From Pseudomonas fluorescens (GTDB lineage: Bacteria > Pseudomonadota > Gammaproteobacteria > Pseudomonadales > Pseudomonadaceae), in assembly GCF_001623525.1 (NCBI RefSeq), contig NZ_CP015225.1, positions 4,228,501-4,292,500 of the forward strand: a stretch of 64,000 bases of DNA, read 5' to 3'. The notes under the pieces were generated by a model that had not been told where the DNA came from, did no database searches, and saw nothing but the letters and a program-made list of their open reading frames with translations. The translations under genes and the position numbers were made by a program. Below, one piece after another: positions 46,040-55,638 of the stretch (positions are counted from its first letter, which is position 1; every line of letters starts with the position of its first letter).

Positions 46040-48991
46040 TCAGCTCAGCCCCAGCTCCCGCCAGATCCGCAGCACCTGCCGACGCTCCTCCACGAACTGG
46101 TCGCCTGCGATCACCCCGGCATCTTTCTGCAAGGCCTGGCGGTGAGCGGCGGAGCGATAGGCTTTGTAGGCTTCGCGCAACAGCGTGGCATCTTCGGCCG
46201 ACATCAGCCCGACCTCCTGCAACCCGTCCAGAATGCGGATGTTATCGGTGTAGCGCACCAGCGATGGGTGTTCCTCGGACCACGCCAGAGCCGCGTATTG
46301 CACCATAAATTCAATATCGACGATACCTCCGGCATCCTGCTTGAGGTCGAAGGGCGCCGTGGCCTCGAAGGCATTTGGCGCGGTTCCGGCGGCGGTGACC
46401 TTGCTGCCCAGGTTGTCGCGCATCTTGGCGCGCATTTCGCTGACCTCCTGGCGCAGCGTCGGCAAGTCACGCTTGCGCCCCAGCACCTGGCCGCGGACCT
46501 TCTCGAACGCCTGGCCCACGTCCTGGCTGCCCACCAGCACCCGCGCCCGCACCAACGCCTGATGCTCCCAGGTCCAGGCTTCATTCTCCTGGTAACGGGC
46601 AAACGCCCCGAGCGAACTGACCAGCAACCCCGACGCCCCGGATGGCCGCAGGCGCATATCCACTTCATACAACTGCCCGGAGTTGGTCTGCGCGGTCAGC
46701 AGATGAATGATCCGCTGGCCGAGCCGGGTGAAGAACTGCGCACCATCGATGGGTTTGGGACCGTCGGTTTCCGCGTGCGGATCGCCATCGTGGATGAACA
46801 CCAGGTCCAGGTCGGAACCATGTCCCAATTCCAGGCCGCCGACTTTCCCATAACCGACAATAATGAAGCCCGGATCGCACAGACTGCCATCGGTGCGCAA
46901 AGGCACGCCGTGCTTGGCGGCCGTCTGGCGCCAGGCCAGGGCCAACACTTGTTCGAGAATCGCCTCGGCCAGCCAGGTCAGGTAATCACTGACTTTCATC
47001 AGCGGCAGGCTGCCGGCGATTTCCGAGGCGGCCACCCGCAGGCGATGCGCCAGCTTGAAATGCCGAAGCGCCTCCATTTGTTGCTCAAGATCATCCTCGG
47101 GGATGCGCGTCAGGCGCTCACGCAATTCCGCCGCCAACTCCGGCGCCAAGGGCGGCTTGAACAGCCGGCCCTCATTGAGCAATTCATCGAGCAGCAAGGG
47201 GAACCGGGTGATTTGTTCAGCAATCCACGGACTCGCCGCGCACAACGTCAGCAAACGACGCAGTGCGCCGGGGTTTTCCGTCAACAACACCAGGTAGGCC
47301 GAGCGGCGGGCTACCGCTTCGACCAAGGGCAGCACCCGTTCCAGCACCAGGTCTGGATCGGCATGTTCCACGGCTTGGGCCAGCAGGCGTGGAATGAAGG
47401 CGTCCAGACGCTCGCGTCCCAGGCGCTGCATGGCGCGCAGTTGCGGGCTGCCGCGCAGGGCGGCCAAGGCCTTGAGGGCTTTGGGTGCATCGACGAAGCC
47501 CCCCTCCTCCAACTGACGACACGCCGCCTCTTCATCCTGGCTGTCTTCCCACAACGGCAACCATTCACCGCCCACCACGACTTCGCTTTCGCCACCCGCC
47601 TCTTCATCCGGGTCGGCGATGACCTGGCCGAAATGCCAGGCCACACGCCCTCGCCAGTACATCAATTGCTCGTGAAAGGCCGACCAGTCGGCAAAACCCA
47701 GCATGAACGCAATGCGCGCCTGGTCCTGCGGATTGTCCGGCAACATCTGGGTCTGGCGATCGGCGATGGCCTGGATCGCATGTTCGGTATAACGCAGGAA
47801 TTCATAGCCTTGGCGCAGCTCGTCGATCACCTTGGCCGGCAGATAGCCTTGGCCTTCGAGCGTCCCCAGCACCTTGAGCAGCGGACGCTGCTGCAAGCTC
47901 AGGTCGCGGCCGCCATGGATCAGTTGGAACGCCTGGGCAATGAACTCCACCTCACGAATGCCGCCCGAGCCCAGCTTGATGTTGTCGGCCATGCCCTTGC
48001 GCCGCACCTCCTGCTGGATCAGCTGCTTCATGGTGCGCAACGCTTCGATGGCGGAAAAATCCAGGTAACGGCGATAGACGAACGGGCGCAGCATGTCGAG
48101 CAACTGGGCACCGGCCACCTGGTCGCCCGCCACCACACGCGCCTTGATCATGGCGTAGCGTTCCCAGTCGCGGCCCTGGTCCTGGTAATACTGCTCCAGG
48201 GCATTGAAACTCAGCACCAGCGCACCGGCTGAGCCATAGGGACGCAGGCGCATGTCGACACGGAACACAAAACCGTCGACGGTCATCGGATCCAGGGCCT
48301 TGATCAGGCGCTGGCCGACACGAATGAAAAACTCCTGGTTATCCAGTGGTCGCTTGACGCCAACGGTTTCGCCGCCCTCGGGGTAGGCGAAGATCAGATC
48401 GATGTCCGACGACAGGTTCAGTTCCACGGCACCCAGCTTGCCCATGCCCAGGATGACCATCTGCTGCGGCTCGCCGCTGCGCCGTCCGGTGGGTGTGCCG
48501 AATTGCTGGCTGAGGCGCTGGTACAACCATCGATAGGCCTGGTCAATGCAGGTGTCGGCCATGTCCGAGAGGTCGCGGCAGGTCTGGACCAGGTCGGCCT
48601 GGCGGGTCAGGTCACGCCAGATGATCCGTACCTGCTGGCGGGTTCGCTGGCGGCGCAGGACGCGGCCCAGTTCTTCTTCAGTCTCGGCGGCCCGCACGGC
48701 GGCACCGATCTGCGCGCACATTTCACCGGGCGCCAGGCTACGGTCCAGCTCGCCGCTGCGCACCAGCTCCAGCAGCATTACCGGGTCGCGGAGACTCTGC
48801 TCGATGACAAAGTCGCTGGCGGCGGCAATACGGTTGAACGCCTCCCAGCGCTGCGGGGTCCAGGCCGACAGCCCGTGATCGTCGTCGAGCAAGGCGACCA
48901 CCGCACGGAACGACTGCTCGGCACGACTGACCAATGACTGGAGAATGGCCGGCACCGTTTCCGATATTGGGACAAGCGAGGGCAGGCTCAT
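46040..48991 (-). CDS. glnE: Bifunctional glutamine synthetase adenylyltransferase/adenylyl-removing enzyme
   Basis: GlnE adds and removes AMP on glutamine synthetase, so that activity follows nitrogen status through PII. The 983-residue protein has two nucleotidyltransferase domains with GxxxxSDxD sites: LSSDIDLIFAYPEGG in the N-terminal (deadenylylation) half and GHGSDLDLVFIHDGD in the C-terminal (adenylylation) half, with a linker holding the regulatory region. The length is normal. It is divergent from aceE, and the intergenic region has three operator-like palindromes. Confidence 0.97.
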   Translation of the reverse strand: MSLPSLVPISETVPAILQSLVSRAEQSFRAVVALLDDDHGLSAWTPQRWEAFNRIAAASDFVIEQSLRDPVMLLELVRSGELDRSLAPGEMCAQIGAAVRAAETEEELGRVLRRQRTRQQVRIIWRDLTRQADLVQTCRDLSDMADTCIDQAYRWLYQRLSQQFGTPTGRRSGEPQQMVILGMGKLGAVELNLSSDIDLIFAYPEGGETVGVKRPLDNQEFFIRVGQRLIKALDPMTVDGFVFRVDMRLRPYGSAGALVLSFNALEQYYQDQGRDWERYAMIKARVVAGDQVAGAQLLDMLRPFVYRRYLDFSAIEALRTMKQLIQQEVRRKGMADNIKLGSGGIREVEFIAQAFQLIHGGRDLSLQQRPLLKVLGTLEGQGYLPAKVIDELRQGYEFLRYTEHAIQAIADRQTQMLPDNPQDQARIAFMLGFADWSAFHEQLMYWRGRVAWHFGQVIADPDEEAGGESEVVVGGEWLPLWEDSQDEEAACRQLEEGGFVDAPKALKALAALRGSPQLRAMQRLGRERLDAFIPRLLAQAVEHADPDLVLERVLPLVEAVARRSAYLVLLTENPGALRRLLTLCAASPWIAEQITRFPLLLDELLNEGRLFKPPLAPELAAELRERLTRIPEDDLEQQMEALRHFKLAHRLRVAASEIAGSLPLMKVSDYLTWLAEAILEQVLALAWRQTAAKHGVPLRTDGSLCDPGFIIVGYGKVGGLELGHGSDLDLVFIHDGDPHAETDGPKPIDGAQFFTRLGQRIIHLLTAQTNSGQLYEVDMRLRPSGASGLLVSSLGAFARYQENEAWTWEHQALVRARVLVGSQDVGQAFEKVRGQVLGRKRDLPTLRQEVSEMRAKMRDNLGSKVTAAGTAPNAFEATAPFDLKQDAGGIVDIEFMVQYAALAWSEEHPSLVRYTDNIRILDGLQEVGLMSAEDATLLREAYKAYRSAAHRQALQKDAGVIAGDQFVEERRQVLRIWRELGLS

Positions 48992-49024
48992 GGTCTATCC
49001 TTGATCGGCGCGGGAGAGGCTGGA

Positions 49025-49051
49025 TGTAGTGTTTTTTCCAAATACACTACC
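49025..49051. promoter_or_regulatory. Long-spacer TGTAGT...ACTAC palindrome near the glnE start
   Basis: TGTAGTG at 49025-49031 and CACTAC at 49045-49050 are inverted arms about 13 bp apart. The 27-bp span is close to the 28-bp long class of RccR site described for P. fluorescens at aceA (recalled). It lies 34 bp upstream of glnE. Confidence 0.5.
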
Positions 49052-49197
49052 TGATCGACTGTCGAACAAAGATGATAAATAGCTGAAAATCTGATTTTAT
49101 TGGCAGCCGGCATCAAGTTTTTACCTGTACGAGTTGGCTAATGACCAACAGTAACGATTATTCTCACAACGAAACGAGGGGCCATAAGCCGCTCATG

Positions 49198-49212
49198 TGT
49201 AGTTTTACTACT
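49198..49212. promoter_or_regulatory. RccR/HexR-like operator 1 (15 bp)
   Basis: TGTAGTTTTACTACT is a near-perfect palindrome, one mismatch from TGTAGTTTTACTACA. It is 162 bp upstream of the aceE start. The RpiR-family regulator RccR of P. fluorescens binds a 15-bp site of this kind at aceE (recalled). Confidence 0.7.
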
Positions 49213-49249
49213 CGTCTATACATTCGAAAGGCTGAAACGGTCGACGATT

Positions 49250-49264
49250 TGTAGTAAAACTACA
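49250..49264. promoter_or_regulatory. RccR/HexR-like operator 2 (15 bp, perfect)
   Basis: TGTAGTAAAACTACA is an exact 15-bp palindrome, 110 bp upstream of aceE, 38 bp past operator 1. It is the best match here to the short RccR site that controls aceEF. The remaining intergenic sequence up to 49373 shows no gene. Confidence 0.78.
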
Positions 49265-49373
49265 CGCCGCCGAAACAACCTTCGGCAATCCAAGAATTTA
49301 TATCGTCTGCCCACAAGGCCAGTCGCAAACTCAGGCAACCGATTCTGGTAGCCTTTCCGCCCTGGAGCAAGCC

Positions 49374-52019
49374 ATGCAAGACCTCGATCCCGTCGAAACC
49401 CAGGAATGGCTGGACGCCCTGGAATCGGTTCTCGACAAAGAAGGCGAAGACCGTGCTCATTATCTGATGACCCGTATGGGCGAACTCGCAACCCGCAGCG
49501 GTTCGCAACTGCCCTACGCCATCACCACGCCGTACCGCAACACGATCCCCGTTACCCACGAAGCACGCATGCCTGGCGACCTGTTCATGGAACGCCGCAT
49601 TCGCTCGCTGGTACGCTGGAACGCGTTGGCCATGGTCATGCGTACCAACCTGAAAGATTCTGACCTGGGCGGTCACATCTCCAGCTTCGCCTCCAGCGCG
49701 ACGCTGTATGACATCGGCTTCAACTACTTCTTCCAGGCCCCGACCGACGAACACGGCGGCGACCTGATCTACTTCCAGGGCCACGCATCGCCAGGCGTCT
49801 ACGCCCGTGCGTTCATGGAAGGCCGCATCTCCGAAGACCAGATGAACAACTTCCGCCAGGAAGTGGACGGCAACGGCCTGTCTTCGTACCCGCACCCTTG
49901 GCTGATGCCGGACTTCTGGCAGTTCCCGACCGTTTCCATGGGCCTGGGCCCGATCCAGGCGATCTACCAGGCACGCTTCATGAAGTACCTGGAAGCCCGT
50001 GGCTTCATCCAGCCAGGCAAGCAGAAAGTCTGGTGCTTCATGGGTGACGGCGAGTGCGACGAGCCGGAATCCCTGGGCGCGATTTCCCTGGCCGGCCGCG
50101 AGAAGCTGGACAACCTGATCTTCGTCATCAACTGCAACCTGCAGCGCCTCGACGGCCCGGTTCGCGGCAACGGCAAGATCATCCAGGAACTCGAAGGCGT
50201 GTTCCGTGGCGCCCAATGGAACGTCAACAAAGTCATCTGGGGCCGTTTCTGGGACCCACTGCTGGCCAAGGACGTCGACGGCATCCTGCAACGTCGCATG
50301 GACGAAGTCATCGACGGCGAGTACCAGAACTACAAGGCCAAGGACGGCGCGTTCGTCCGTGAGCACTTCTTCAACACGCCTGAACTCAAGGCGATGGTTG
50401 CCGACTTGTCCGACGACGAGATCTGGAAACTCAACCGTGGCGGCCACGACCCGTACAAGGTCTATGCGGCGTACCACGAAGCGGTCAACCACAAGGAACA
50501 ACCAACCGTCATCCTGGCCAAGACCATCAAGGGTTATGGCACTGGCGCCGGCGAAGCGAAGAACACCGCGCACAACACCAAGAAAGTCGATGTCGACAGC
50601 CTGAAGTTGTTCCGCGACCGCTTCGACATTCCGGTCAAGGACAGCGAGCTGGAAAACCTGCCGTTCTTCAAGCCTGAAGAAGGCAGCGCCGAAGCCCGTT
50701 ACCTGGCCGAGCGCCGTGCCGCACTGGGCGGTTTCGTGCCGCAGCGTCGCGCCAAGAGCTTCAGCGTTCCGACCCCACCACTGGAGACCCTCAAGGCGAT
50801 CCTGGACGGCTCGGGCGACCGTGAAATCTCCACCACCATGGCCTTCGTGCGGATCCTCGCGCAACTGGTCAAGGACAAGGAAATCGGCCAGCGCATCGTG
50901 CCGATTATCCCGGACGAAGCCCGTACCTTCGGCATGGAAGGCATGTTCCGCCAGTTGGGCATCTACTCGTCCGTCGGCCAGCTCTACGAGCCAGTCGATA
51001 AAGACCAGGTAATGTTCTACCGCGAAGACAAGAAGGGCCAGATCCTCGAAGAAGGCATCAACGAAGCAGGTGCCATGAGCTCCTTCATTGCCGCCGGTAC
51101 TTCGTACTCCAGCCACAACCAGCCGATGCTGCCGTTCTACATCTTCTACTCGATGTTCGGCTTCCAGCGTATCGGCGACCTTGCCTGGGCGGCCGGCGAC
51201 AGCCGTACCCGCGGCTTCCTGATCGGCGGTACCGCAGGCCGGACCACGCTGAACGGTGAAGGCCTGCAGCACGAAGACGGCCATAGCCACATGCTGGCCG
51301 GGACCATCCCGAACTGCCGCACCTATGATCCGACCTATGGCTACGAGCTGGCGGTGATCATCCAGGACGGCATGAAGAAGATGACCGAAGAACAACAGGA
51401 CGTCTTCTACTACATCACCGTAATGAACGAGTCCTACCAGCAGCCAGCCATGCCGGCCGGTGTCGAGGCAGGCATCGTCAAGGGCATGTACCTGCTCGAA
51501 GAAGACACCCGCGAAGCGGCGCACCACGTCCAGTTGATGGGCTCGGGCACCATCCTGCGCGAAGTGCGCGAGGCAGCGAAGATCCTGCGTGAAGAGTTCA
51601 ACGTCGGCGCCGACGTCTGGAGCGTCACCAGCTTCAACGAACTGCGTCGCGACGGCCTGGCCGTAGAGCGCAGCAACCGCCTGCACCCAGGCCAGAAGCC
51701 AAAGCTGAGCTACGTCGAAGAATGCCTGAACGGCCGCAAAGGTCCGGTCATCGCGTCTACCGACTACATGAAGCTGTTCGCCGAGCAGATCCGCCAGTGG
51801 GTTCCTTCCAAGGAATTCAAAGTGCTGGGCACCGACGGTTTCGGCCGTAGCGACAGCCGCAAGAAGCTGCGTCACTTCTTCGAAGTCGACCGTAAGTTCG
51901 TTGTGTTGGCAGCCCTGGAAGCCCTGGCTGACCGTGGCGATATCGAACCTAAAGTGGTGGCCGAGGCCATCGTCAAGTTCGGCATCGATCCAGAAAAACG
52001 CAACCCACTGGACTGCTGA
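49374..52019 (+). CDS. aceE: Pyruvate dehydrogenase E1 component (homodimeric)
   Basis: AceE decarboxylates pyruvate with thiamine diphosphate and passes the acetyl group to AceF. The 881-residue protein is of the large homodimeric type. The ThDP-binding motif GDGECDEPESLGAISLAGRE, ending in a conserved NCNLQRLDGPVRGN segment, is intact. GGAG lies before the ATG. It starts the aceEF operon; aceF follows after 11 bp. The promoter region carries RccR-like palindromes. Confidence 0.97.
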   Translation: MQDLDPVETQEWLDALESVLDKEGEDRAHYLMTRMGELATRSGSQLPYAITTPYRNTIPVTHEARMPGDLFMERRIRSLVRWNALAMVMRTNLKDSDLGGHISSFASSATLYDIGFNYFFQAPTDEHGGDLIYFQGHASPGVYARAFMEGRISEDQMNNFRQEVDGNGLSSYPHPWLMPDFWQFPTVSMGLGPIQAIYQARFMKYLEARGFIQPGKQKVWCFMGDGECDEPESLGAISLAGREKLDNLIFVINCNLQRLDGPVRGNGKIIQELEGVFRGAQWNVNKVIWGRFWDPLLAKDVDGILQRRMDEVIDGEYQNYKAKDGAFVREHFFNTPELKAMVADLSDDEIWKLNRGGHDPYKVYAAYHEAVNHKEQPTVILAKTIKGYGTGAGEAKNTAHNTKKVDVDSLKLFRDRFDIPVKDSELENLPFFKPEEGSAEARYLAERRAALGGFVPQRRAKSFSVPTPPLETLKAILDGSGDREISTTMAFVRILAQLVKDKEIGQRIVPIIPDEARTFGMEGMFRQLGIYSSVGQLYEPVDKDQVMFYREDKKGQILEEGINEAGAMSSFIAAGTSYSSHNQPMLPFYIFYSMFGFQRIGDLAWAAGDSRTRGFLIGGTAGRTTLNGEGLQHEDGHSHMLAGTIPNCRTYDPTYGYELAVIIQDGMKKMTEEQQDVFYYITVMNESYQQPAMPAGVEAGIVKGMYLLEEDTREAAHHVQLMGSGTILREVREAAKILREEFNVGADVWSVTSFNELRRDGLAVERSNRLHPGQKPKLSYVEECLNGRKGPVIASTDYMKLFAEQIRQWVPSKEFKVLGTDGFGRSDSRKKLRHFFEVDRKFVVLAALEALADRGDIEPKVVAEAIVKFGIDPEKRNPLDC

Positions 52020-52030
52020 GGAGAATTTTC

Positions 52031-53668
52031 GTGAGCGAACTCATTCGCGTACCTGACATCGGCAGCGGTGAAGGTGAAGTAATTGAACTGTTTGTGAAGG
52101 TCGGCGACCGTATCGAAGCCGACCAGAGCATCCTGACGCTTGAATCGGACAAGGCCAGCATGGAAGTGCCTGCGCCGAAAGCCGGTGTGATCAAGAGCCT
52201 GAAAGTGAAGCTGGGCGATCGCCTGAAAGAAGGCGACGAACTGCTGGAGCTGGAAGTCGAGGGCGCCGCTGCGGCACCTGAGGCGGCAGCGCCTGCAGCG
52301 GCCCCGGCGGCTGAAAAGCCGGCCGCGGCACCGGCTGCCGAGGCGGCTCCCGCTCCGGCTGCTGCGCCTGCGGCGGCCACGGTCCAGGACATTCACGTTC
52401 CGGACATCGGTTCGTCGGGCAAGGCCAAGATCATCGAAGTGCTGGTCAAGGCCGGCGACACCGTCGAAGCCGACCAGTCGCTGATCACCCTGGAATCCGA
52501 CAAGGCCAGCATGGAAATCCCGTCGCCGGCCGCCGGTGTGGTGGAAAGCGTCGAGATCAAGCTGGAAGACGAAGTCGGCACCGGTGACCTGATCCTGAAG
52601 TTGAAAGTAGCCGGTGCCGCCGCACCGGCCGCACCAGCCCAGGCCGCGGCACCCGCTGCCAAGACCGAAGCCGCTCCGGCTCCGGCTGCTGCCGCACCTG
52701 CCGCCAAGGCCGAAGCCGCGCCCGCCCCGGCCGCCGCACCAGCCCCAAGCGGCGCCAAGGTCCACGCCGGTCCTGCGGTGCGCCAGCTGGCCCGTGAGTT
52801 CGGTGTCGAGCTGTCCGCCGTCGGCCCAAGCGGCCCTCACGGTCGTGTGCTGAAAGAAGACGTGCAAGCCTACGTCAAGGCCATGATGCAGAAGGCCAAG
52901 AACGCACCGGCCGAAGGCGCCACTGGCGGCGCGGGCATTCCGCCGATCCCGGCGGTGGACTTCAGCCGCTTCGGCGAAACCGAAGAAGTGGCCATGACTC
53001 GCCTGATGCAGATCGGCGCGTCGAGCCTGCATCGCAGCTGGCTGAACATCCCGCACGTGACTCAGTTCGACCAGGCCGACATCACCGAGCTGGAAGCTTT
53101 CCGCGTTGCGCAGAAAGCCGTGGCGGAAAAGGCCGGCGTGAAGCTGACCGTACTGCCCCTGCTGCTCAAGGCCTGCGCGCACCTGCTCAAGGAACTGCCG
53201 GACTTCAACGCCTCCCTGGCCCCGAGTGGCAAGGCTGTGATCCGCAAGAAATACGTGCACATCGGCTTTGCCGTCGACACCCCGGAAGGCCTGCTGGTAC
53301 CGGTCATCCGCAACGTCGACCAGAAGAGCCTCTTGCAACTGGCTGCCGAAGCCGCTGCCCTGGCCGAAAAAGCCCGGAACAAGAAGCTCACCGCCGACGA
53401 CATGCAAGGCGCCTGCTTCACCATCTCCAGCCTCGGCCACATTGGCGGCACCGGCTTCACGCCGATCGTCAACGCGCCGGAAGTGGCGATCCTGGGTGTT
53501 TCCAAGGCCACCATCCAGCCTGTCTGGGACGGCAAGGCCTTCCAGCCGAAGCTGATGCTGCCACTGTCGCTGTCCTACGATCACCGTGTGATCAACGGCG
53601 CCGCCGCTGCACGCTTCACCAAGCGTCTGAGCGACCTGCTGGGCGACATCCGCACCATCCTGCTGTAA
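52031..53668 (+). CDS. aceF: Dihydrolipoamide acetyltransferase (pyruvate dehydrogenase E2)
   Basis: AceF carries the acetyl group on swinging lipoyl arms and makes acetyl-CoA. The 545-residue protein has two lipoyl domains with the modified Lys at about 41 and 158 (ESDKASMEVP and ESDKASMEIP). They are joined by flexible Ala/Pro-rich linkers. The E1/E3-binding domain (VRQLAREFGVELSAVGPSG) and the catalytic domain ending SYDHRVINGAAAARF follow. Start codon is GTG with GGAG upstream. The E3 gene is not adjacent. Confidence 0.96.
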   Translation: MSELIRVPDIGSGEGEVIELFVKVGDRIEADQSILTLESDKASMEVPAPKAGVIKSLKVKLGDRLKEGDELLELEVEGAAAAPEAAAPAAAPAAEKPAAAPAAEAAPAPAAAPAAATVQDIHVPDIGSSGKAKIIEVLVKAGDTVEADQSLITLESDKASMEIPSPAAGVVESVEIKLEDEVGTGDLILKLKVAGAAAPAAPAQAAAPAAKTEAAPAPAAAAPAAKAEAAPAPAAAPAPSGAKVHAGPAVRQLAREFGVELSAVGPSGPHGRVLKEDVQAYVKAMMQKAKNAPAEGATGGAGIPPIPAVDFSRFGETEEVAMTRLMQIGASSLHRSWLNIPHVTQFDQADITELEAFRVAQKAVAEKAGVKLTVLPLLLKACAHLLKELPDFNASLAPSGKAVIRKKYVHIGFAVDTPEGLLVPVIRNVDQKSLLQLAAEAAALAEKARNKKLTADDMQGACFTISSLGHIGGTGFTPIVNAPEVAILGVSKATIQPVWDGKAFQPKLMLPLSLSYDHRVINGAAAARFTKRLSDLLGDIRTILL

Positions 53669-53676
53669 CACCGCAC

Positions 53677-53697
53677 GGCCCTCCCTTGGGGAGGGCC
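53677..53697 (+). other. Hairpin after aceF
   Basis: A 9-bp stem GGCCCTCCC/GGGAGGGCC with a three-base loop lies 9 bp after the aceF stop. It has no T-run, so it is probably an mRNA-stabilising hairpin in front of the real terminator. Confidence 0.5.
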
Positions 53698-53738
53698 ATT
53701 CGGAGCACTGTTTTCCGAGCGCCACGCTCGTACCTCAA

Positions 53739-53765
53739 CCCCGCCCGTTTGGCGGGGCTTTTTTT
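53739..53765 (+). terminator. Rho-independent terminator of aceEF
   Basis: The stem CCCCGCC/GGCGGGG with loop CGTTT is followed by CTTTTTTT. It ends the aceEF transcript. Confidence 0.9.
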
Positions 53766-53810
53766 GCCTGGAATTCCAGCCAGGCTGCCTGGATGCAGGA
53801 TGTGCCGGCC

Positions 53811-53879
53811 TCATCGCGAGCTCGCTCCCACAGGAACAACACAAGTCCTTTGTGGGAGCGAGCTTGCTCGCGATAGCGG
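53811..53879. repeat. Outward-facing REP pair after aceF
   Basis: One unit (53811-53832) has a shortened core, missing CAAG. The second (53850-53879), TGTGGGAGCGAGCTTGCTCG, points away from it, the reverse of the usual facing REPIN. The rest of the gap to 54064 is AT-richer promoter sequence for the next gene. Confidence 0.75.
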
Positions 53880-54064
53880 AAGATCGGGCAACGCGGCAAC
53901 TTTCCTACCTCACAAGTTTGAAATGACTACGCCCCCTGTTAGTCATTACCCACAACTTGCGCCCTCTCCTCGATCAATATTTATCCTGCATCGCGCTTTA
54001 GCATCGGAGCCTCAAGGCAACTTGATGTTTGCCCCCACTGCTGAAACTTCGAATGGATTCGAAT

Positions 54065-55456
54065 ATGTTCAAACCTACCGTTGGCCCCATTGTCGGCCAC
54101 ACGACAACGGACCACGCCCGGATATTCCTGCGCGGCGATCGCGACAACAACCGGGTATTCGCCGGTATTCGCCATCGGCGCCAAGGCGATACACGCTGGT
54201 CGAAAGGGCATTTTGTCCAATTGAAGGCCTACCGCGACATGTCCGATGTCATCGTGTTGAAAGGCCTTCAACCCGATACCGCCTACGAGTACCAGGCCGG
54301 CTGGTTCAGCCCCCTGAGCCCGACCCATACCGTGGAAACCGTCCAGGAACTGCCGCTGCAATGGCCCAGGACCACCTACTGCTTACGCACGCCGGCCAGC
54401 AAAACCGATGCGCCACGCGCTTATATCGTGGGCTCTTGTCGCTACTTGCGAATCGCCGCCGGCATCCCATTGCTACCTGGGCTTGGCGACCGCACCTTTG
54501 CCGGCATCAACCGCCTCGTGGCGCAGGCCAACCCACCGATCAGCGCGGTATTGATGACCGGCGATCAGGTTTATCTGGATGACCTGAATGTCATCGGACC
54601 GGACCGAACCTATCAGAACATCCTTTTCAGATACCGATCGGTATTTACCCAGCCGCATATCCGGAAACTGATGTCTGGCACCCCTACCTACATGATCCTT
54701 GACGACCATGAGATCGAAGACAACTGGCCCGCCAGGAAAACCGTCAACGACGACATCCTCTACGCAAATGCCATGGGCGCTTATGGGCTTTATCAGGCCA
54801 GCCACGGGCCAGCCCATGAACTGTCGAGCGACGGAACATTACACAAGTCGTTAACCCGCTACTGGTACACCTTCTCCCACGGCGATATCCAATGGTTCGT
54901 CACCGACAGCCGGACGCAACGCAACCTGTCGGCGAATGACCGGCGCATCCTCGACGAAGAACAGGAACAGTCCCTGCTCCAATGGCTCATCGACAGCCCC
55001 GCCAGGGTCAAACTCGTCGTGACCAGCGTCATGTTCTTCCCTGACAGCAAGCACGATGACGGCGACGCCTGGCAGGCTTTCCCGGAACAACGCCTGCGCT
55101 TGCTGGAAACCATACGCCGCCATCGGATCAAAAACGTGATTTTCGTCTCGGGCGATGTCCACGGCTCCATGACCAGCCGCCTGCGTCACAGCGAGGATCC
55201 TGATTTCGAGGTCAACACCGTCGTTTCCTCACCGTTCTACAACAGTAAATTGCTGCCTTTTGCAAAAGCCTCGGATTTTATTTTCCACAGGCCCATGGCC
55301 CGCACCCAAAGCGGTGAGTACCGCTATGAACTGACCAGCAAAGTGGTGAGCCAGGACAACTTCGCCTACCTGCATGTCACGGCCCAGAGCCTTCAAGTCA
55401 CCTTCCACGACCGGGACGGCAACCCCTTGCAGACGGTCGATATCCCACTGCAATGA
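54065..55456 (+). CDS. PhoD-like alkaline phosphatase family protein
   Basis: The 463-residue protein matches the PhoD metallophosphatase family: VGPIVGHTTTDHARIFLRG at the N-terminus, GSCRYLRIAAG, LMTGDQVYLDDLN, YMILDDHEIEDNW and VSGDVHGSM supply metal ligands. No signal peptide is seen, so it may act in the cytoplasm, unlike secreted PhoD enzymes. The start was chosen at ATG 54065 (GGA 6-7 bases upstream). ATG 54053 and TTG 54029 are also possible. It is a single gene, apparently with its own promoter. Confidence 0.82.
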   Translation: MFKPTVGPIVGHTTTDHARIFLRGDRDNNRVFAGIRHRRQGDTRWSKGHFVQLKAYRDMSDVIVLKGLQPDTAYEYQAGWFSPLSPTHTVETVQELPLQWPRTTYCLRTPASKTDAPRAYIVGSCRYLRIAAGIPLLPGLGDRTFAGINRLVAQANPPISAVLMTGDQVYLDDLNVIGPDRTYQNILFRYRSVFTQPHIRKLMSGTPTYMILDDHEIEDNWPARKTVNDDILYANAMGAYGLYQASHGPAHELSSDGTLHKSLTRYWYTFSHGDIQWFVTDSRTQRNLSANDRRILDEEQEQSLLQWLIDSPARVKLVVTSVMFFPDSKHDDGDAWQAFPEQRLRLLETIRRHRIKNVIFVSGDVHGSMTSRLRHSEDPDFEVNTVVSSPFYNSKLLPFAKASDFIFHRPMARTQSGEYRYELTSKVVSQDNFAYLHVTAQSLQVTFHDRDGNPLQTVDIPLQ

Positions 55457-55638
55457 TCTTCCATGCCCTCTGATCGGCCGGCGACTGGAGAAATCCTCTC
55501 GTCGGCCGATAAAAGGTTTATAGCACTTGGCCTTCATCTCTCTTGTCAGCCGGTGCCGCAATGATGCAACCTTGCGCCAATCCGTAATAACGAGGGCGTT
55601 AGCCCGGCGCGATCAGCATTTTCGAAGCGAGTTTCCCC

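Noticed and set aside
49260..51875. 871-codon minus-strand frame across aceE
   Set aside because: Antisense shadow; it overlaps the operators and has no recognisable domain.
55473..55510. Hairpin after the PhoD-like gene (ATCGGCC/GGCCGAT)
   Set aside because: The stem is real, but no T-run follows on the plus strand, so I did not call a terminator.
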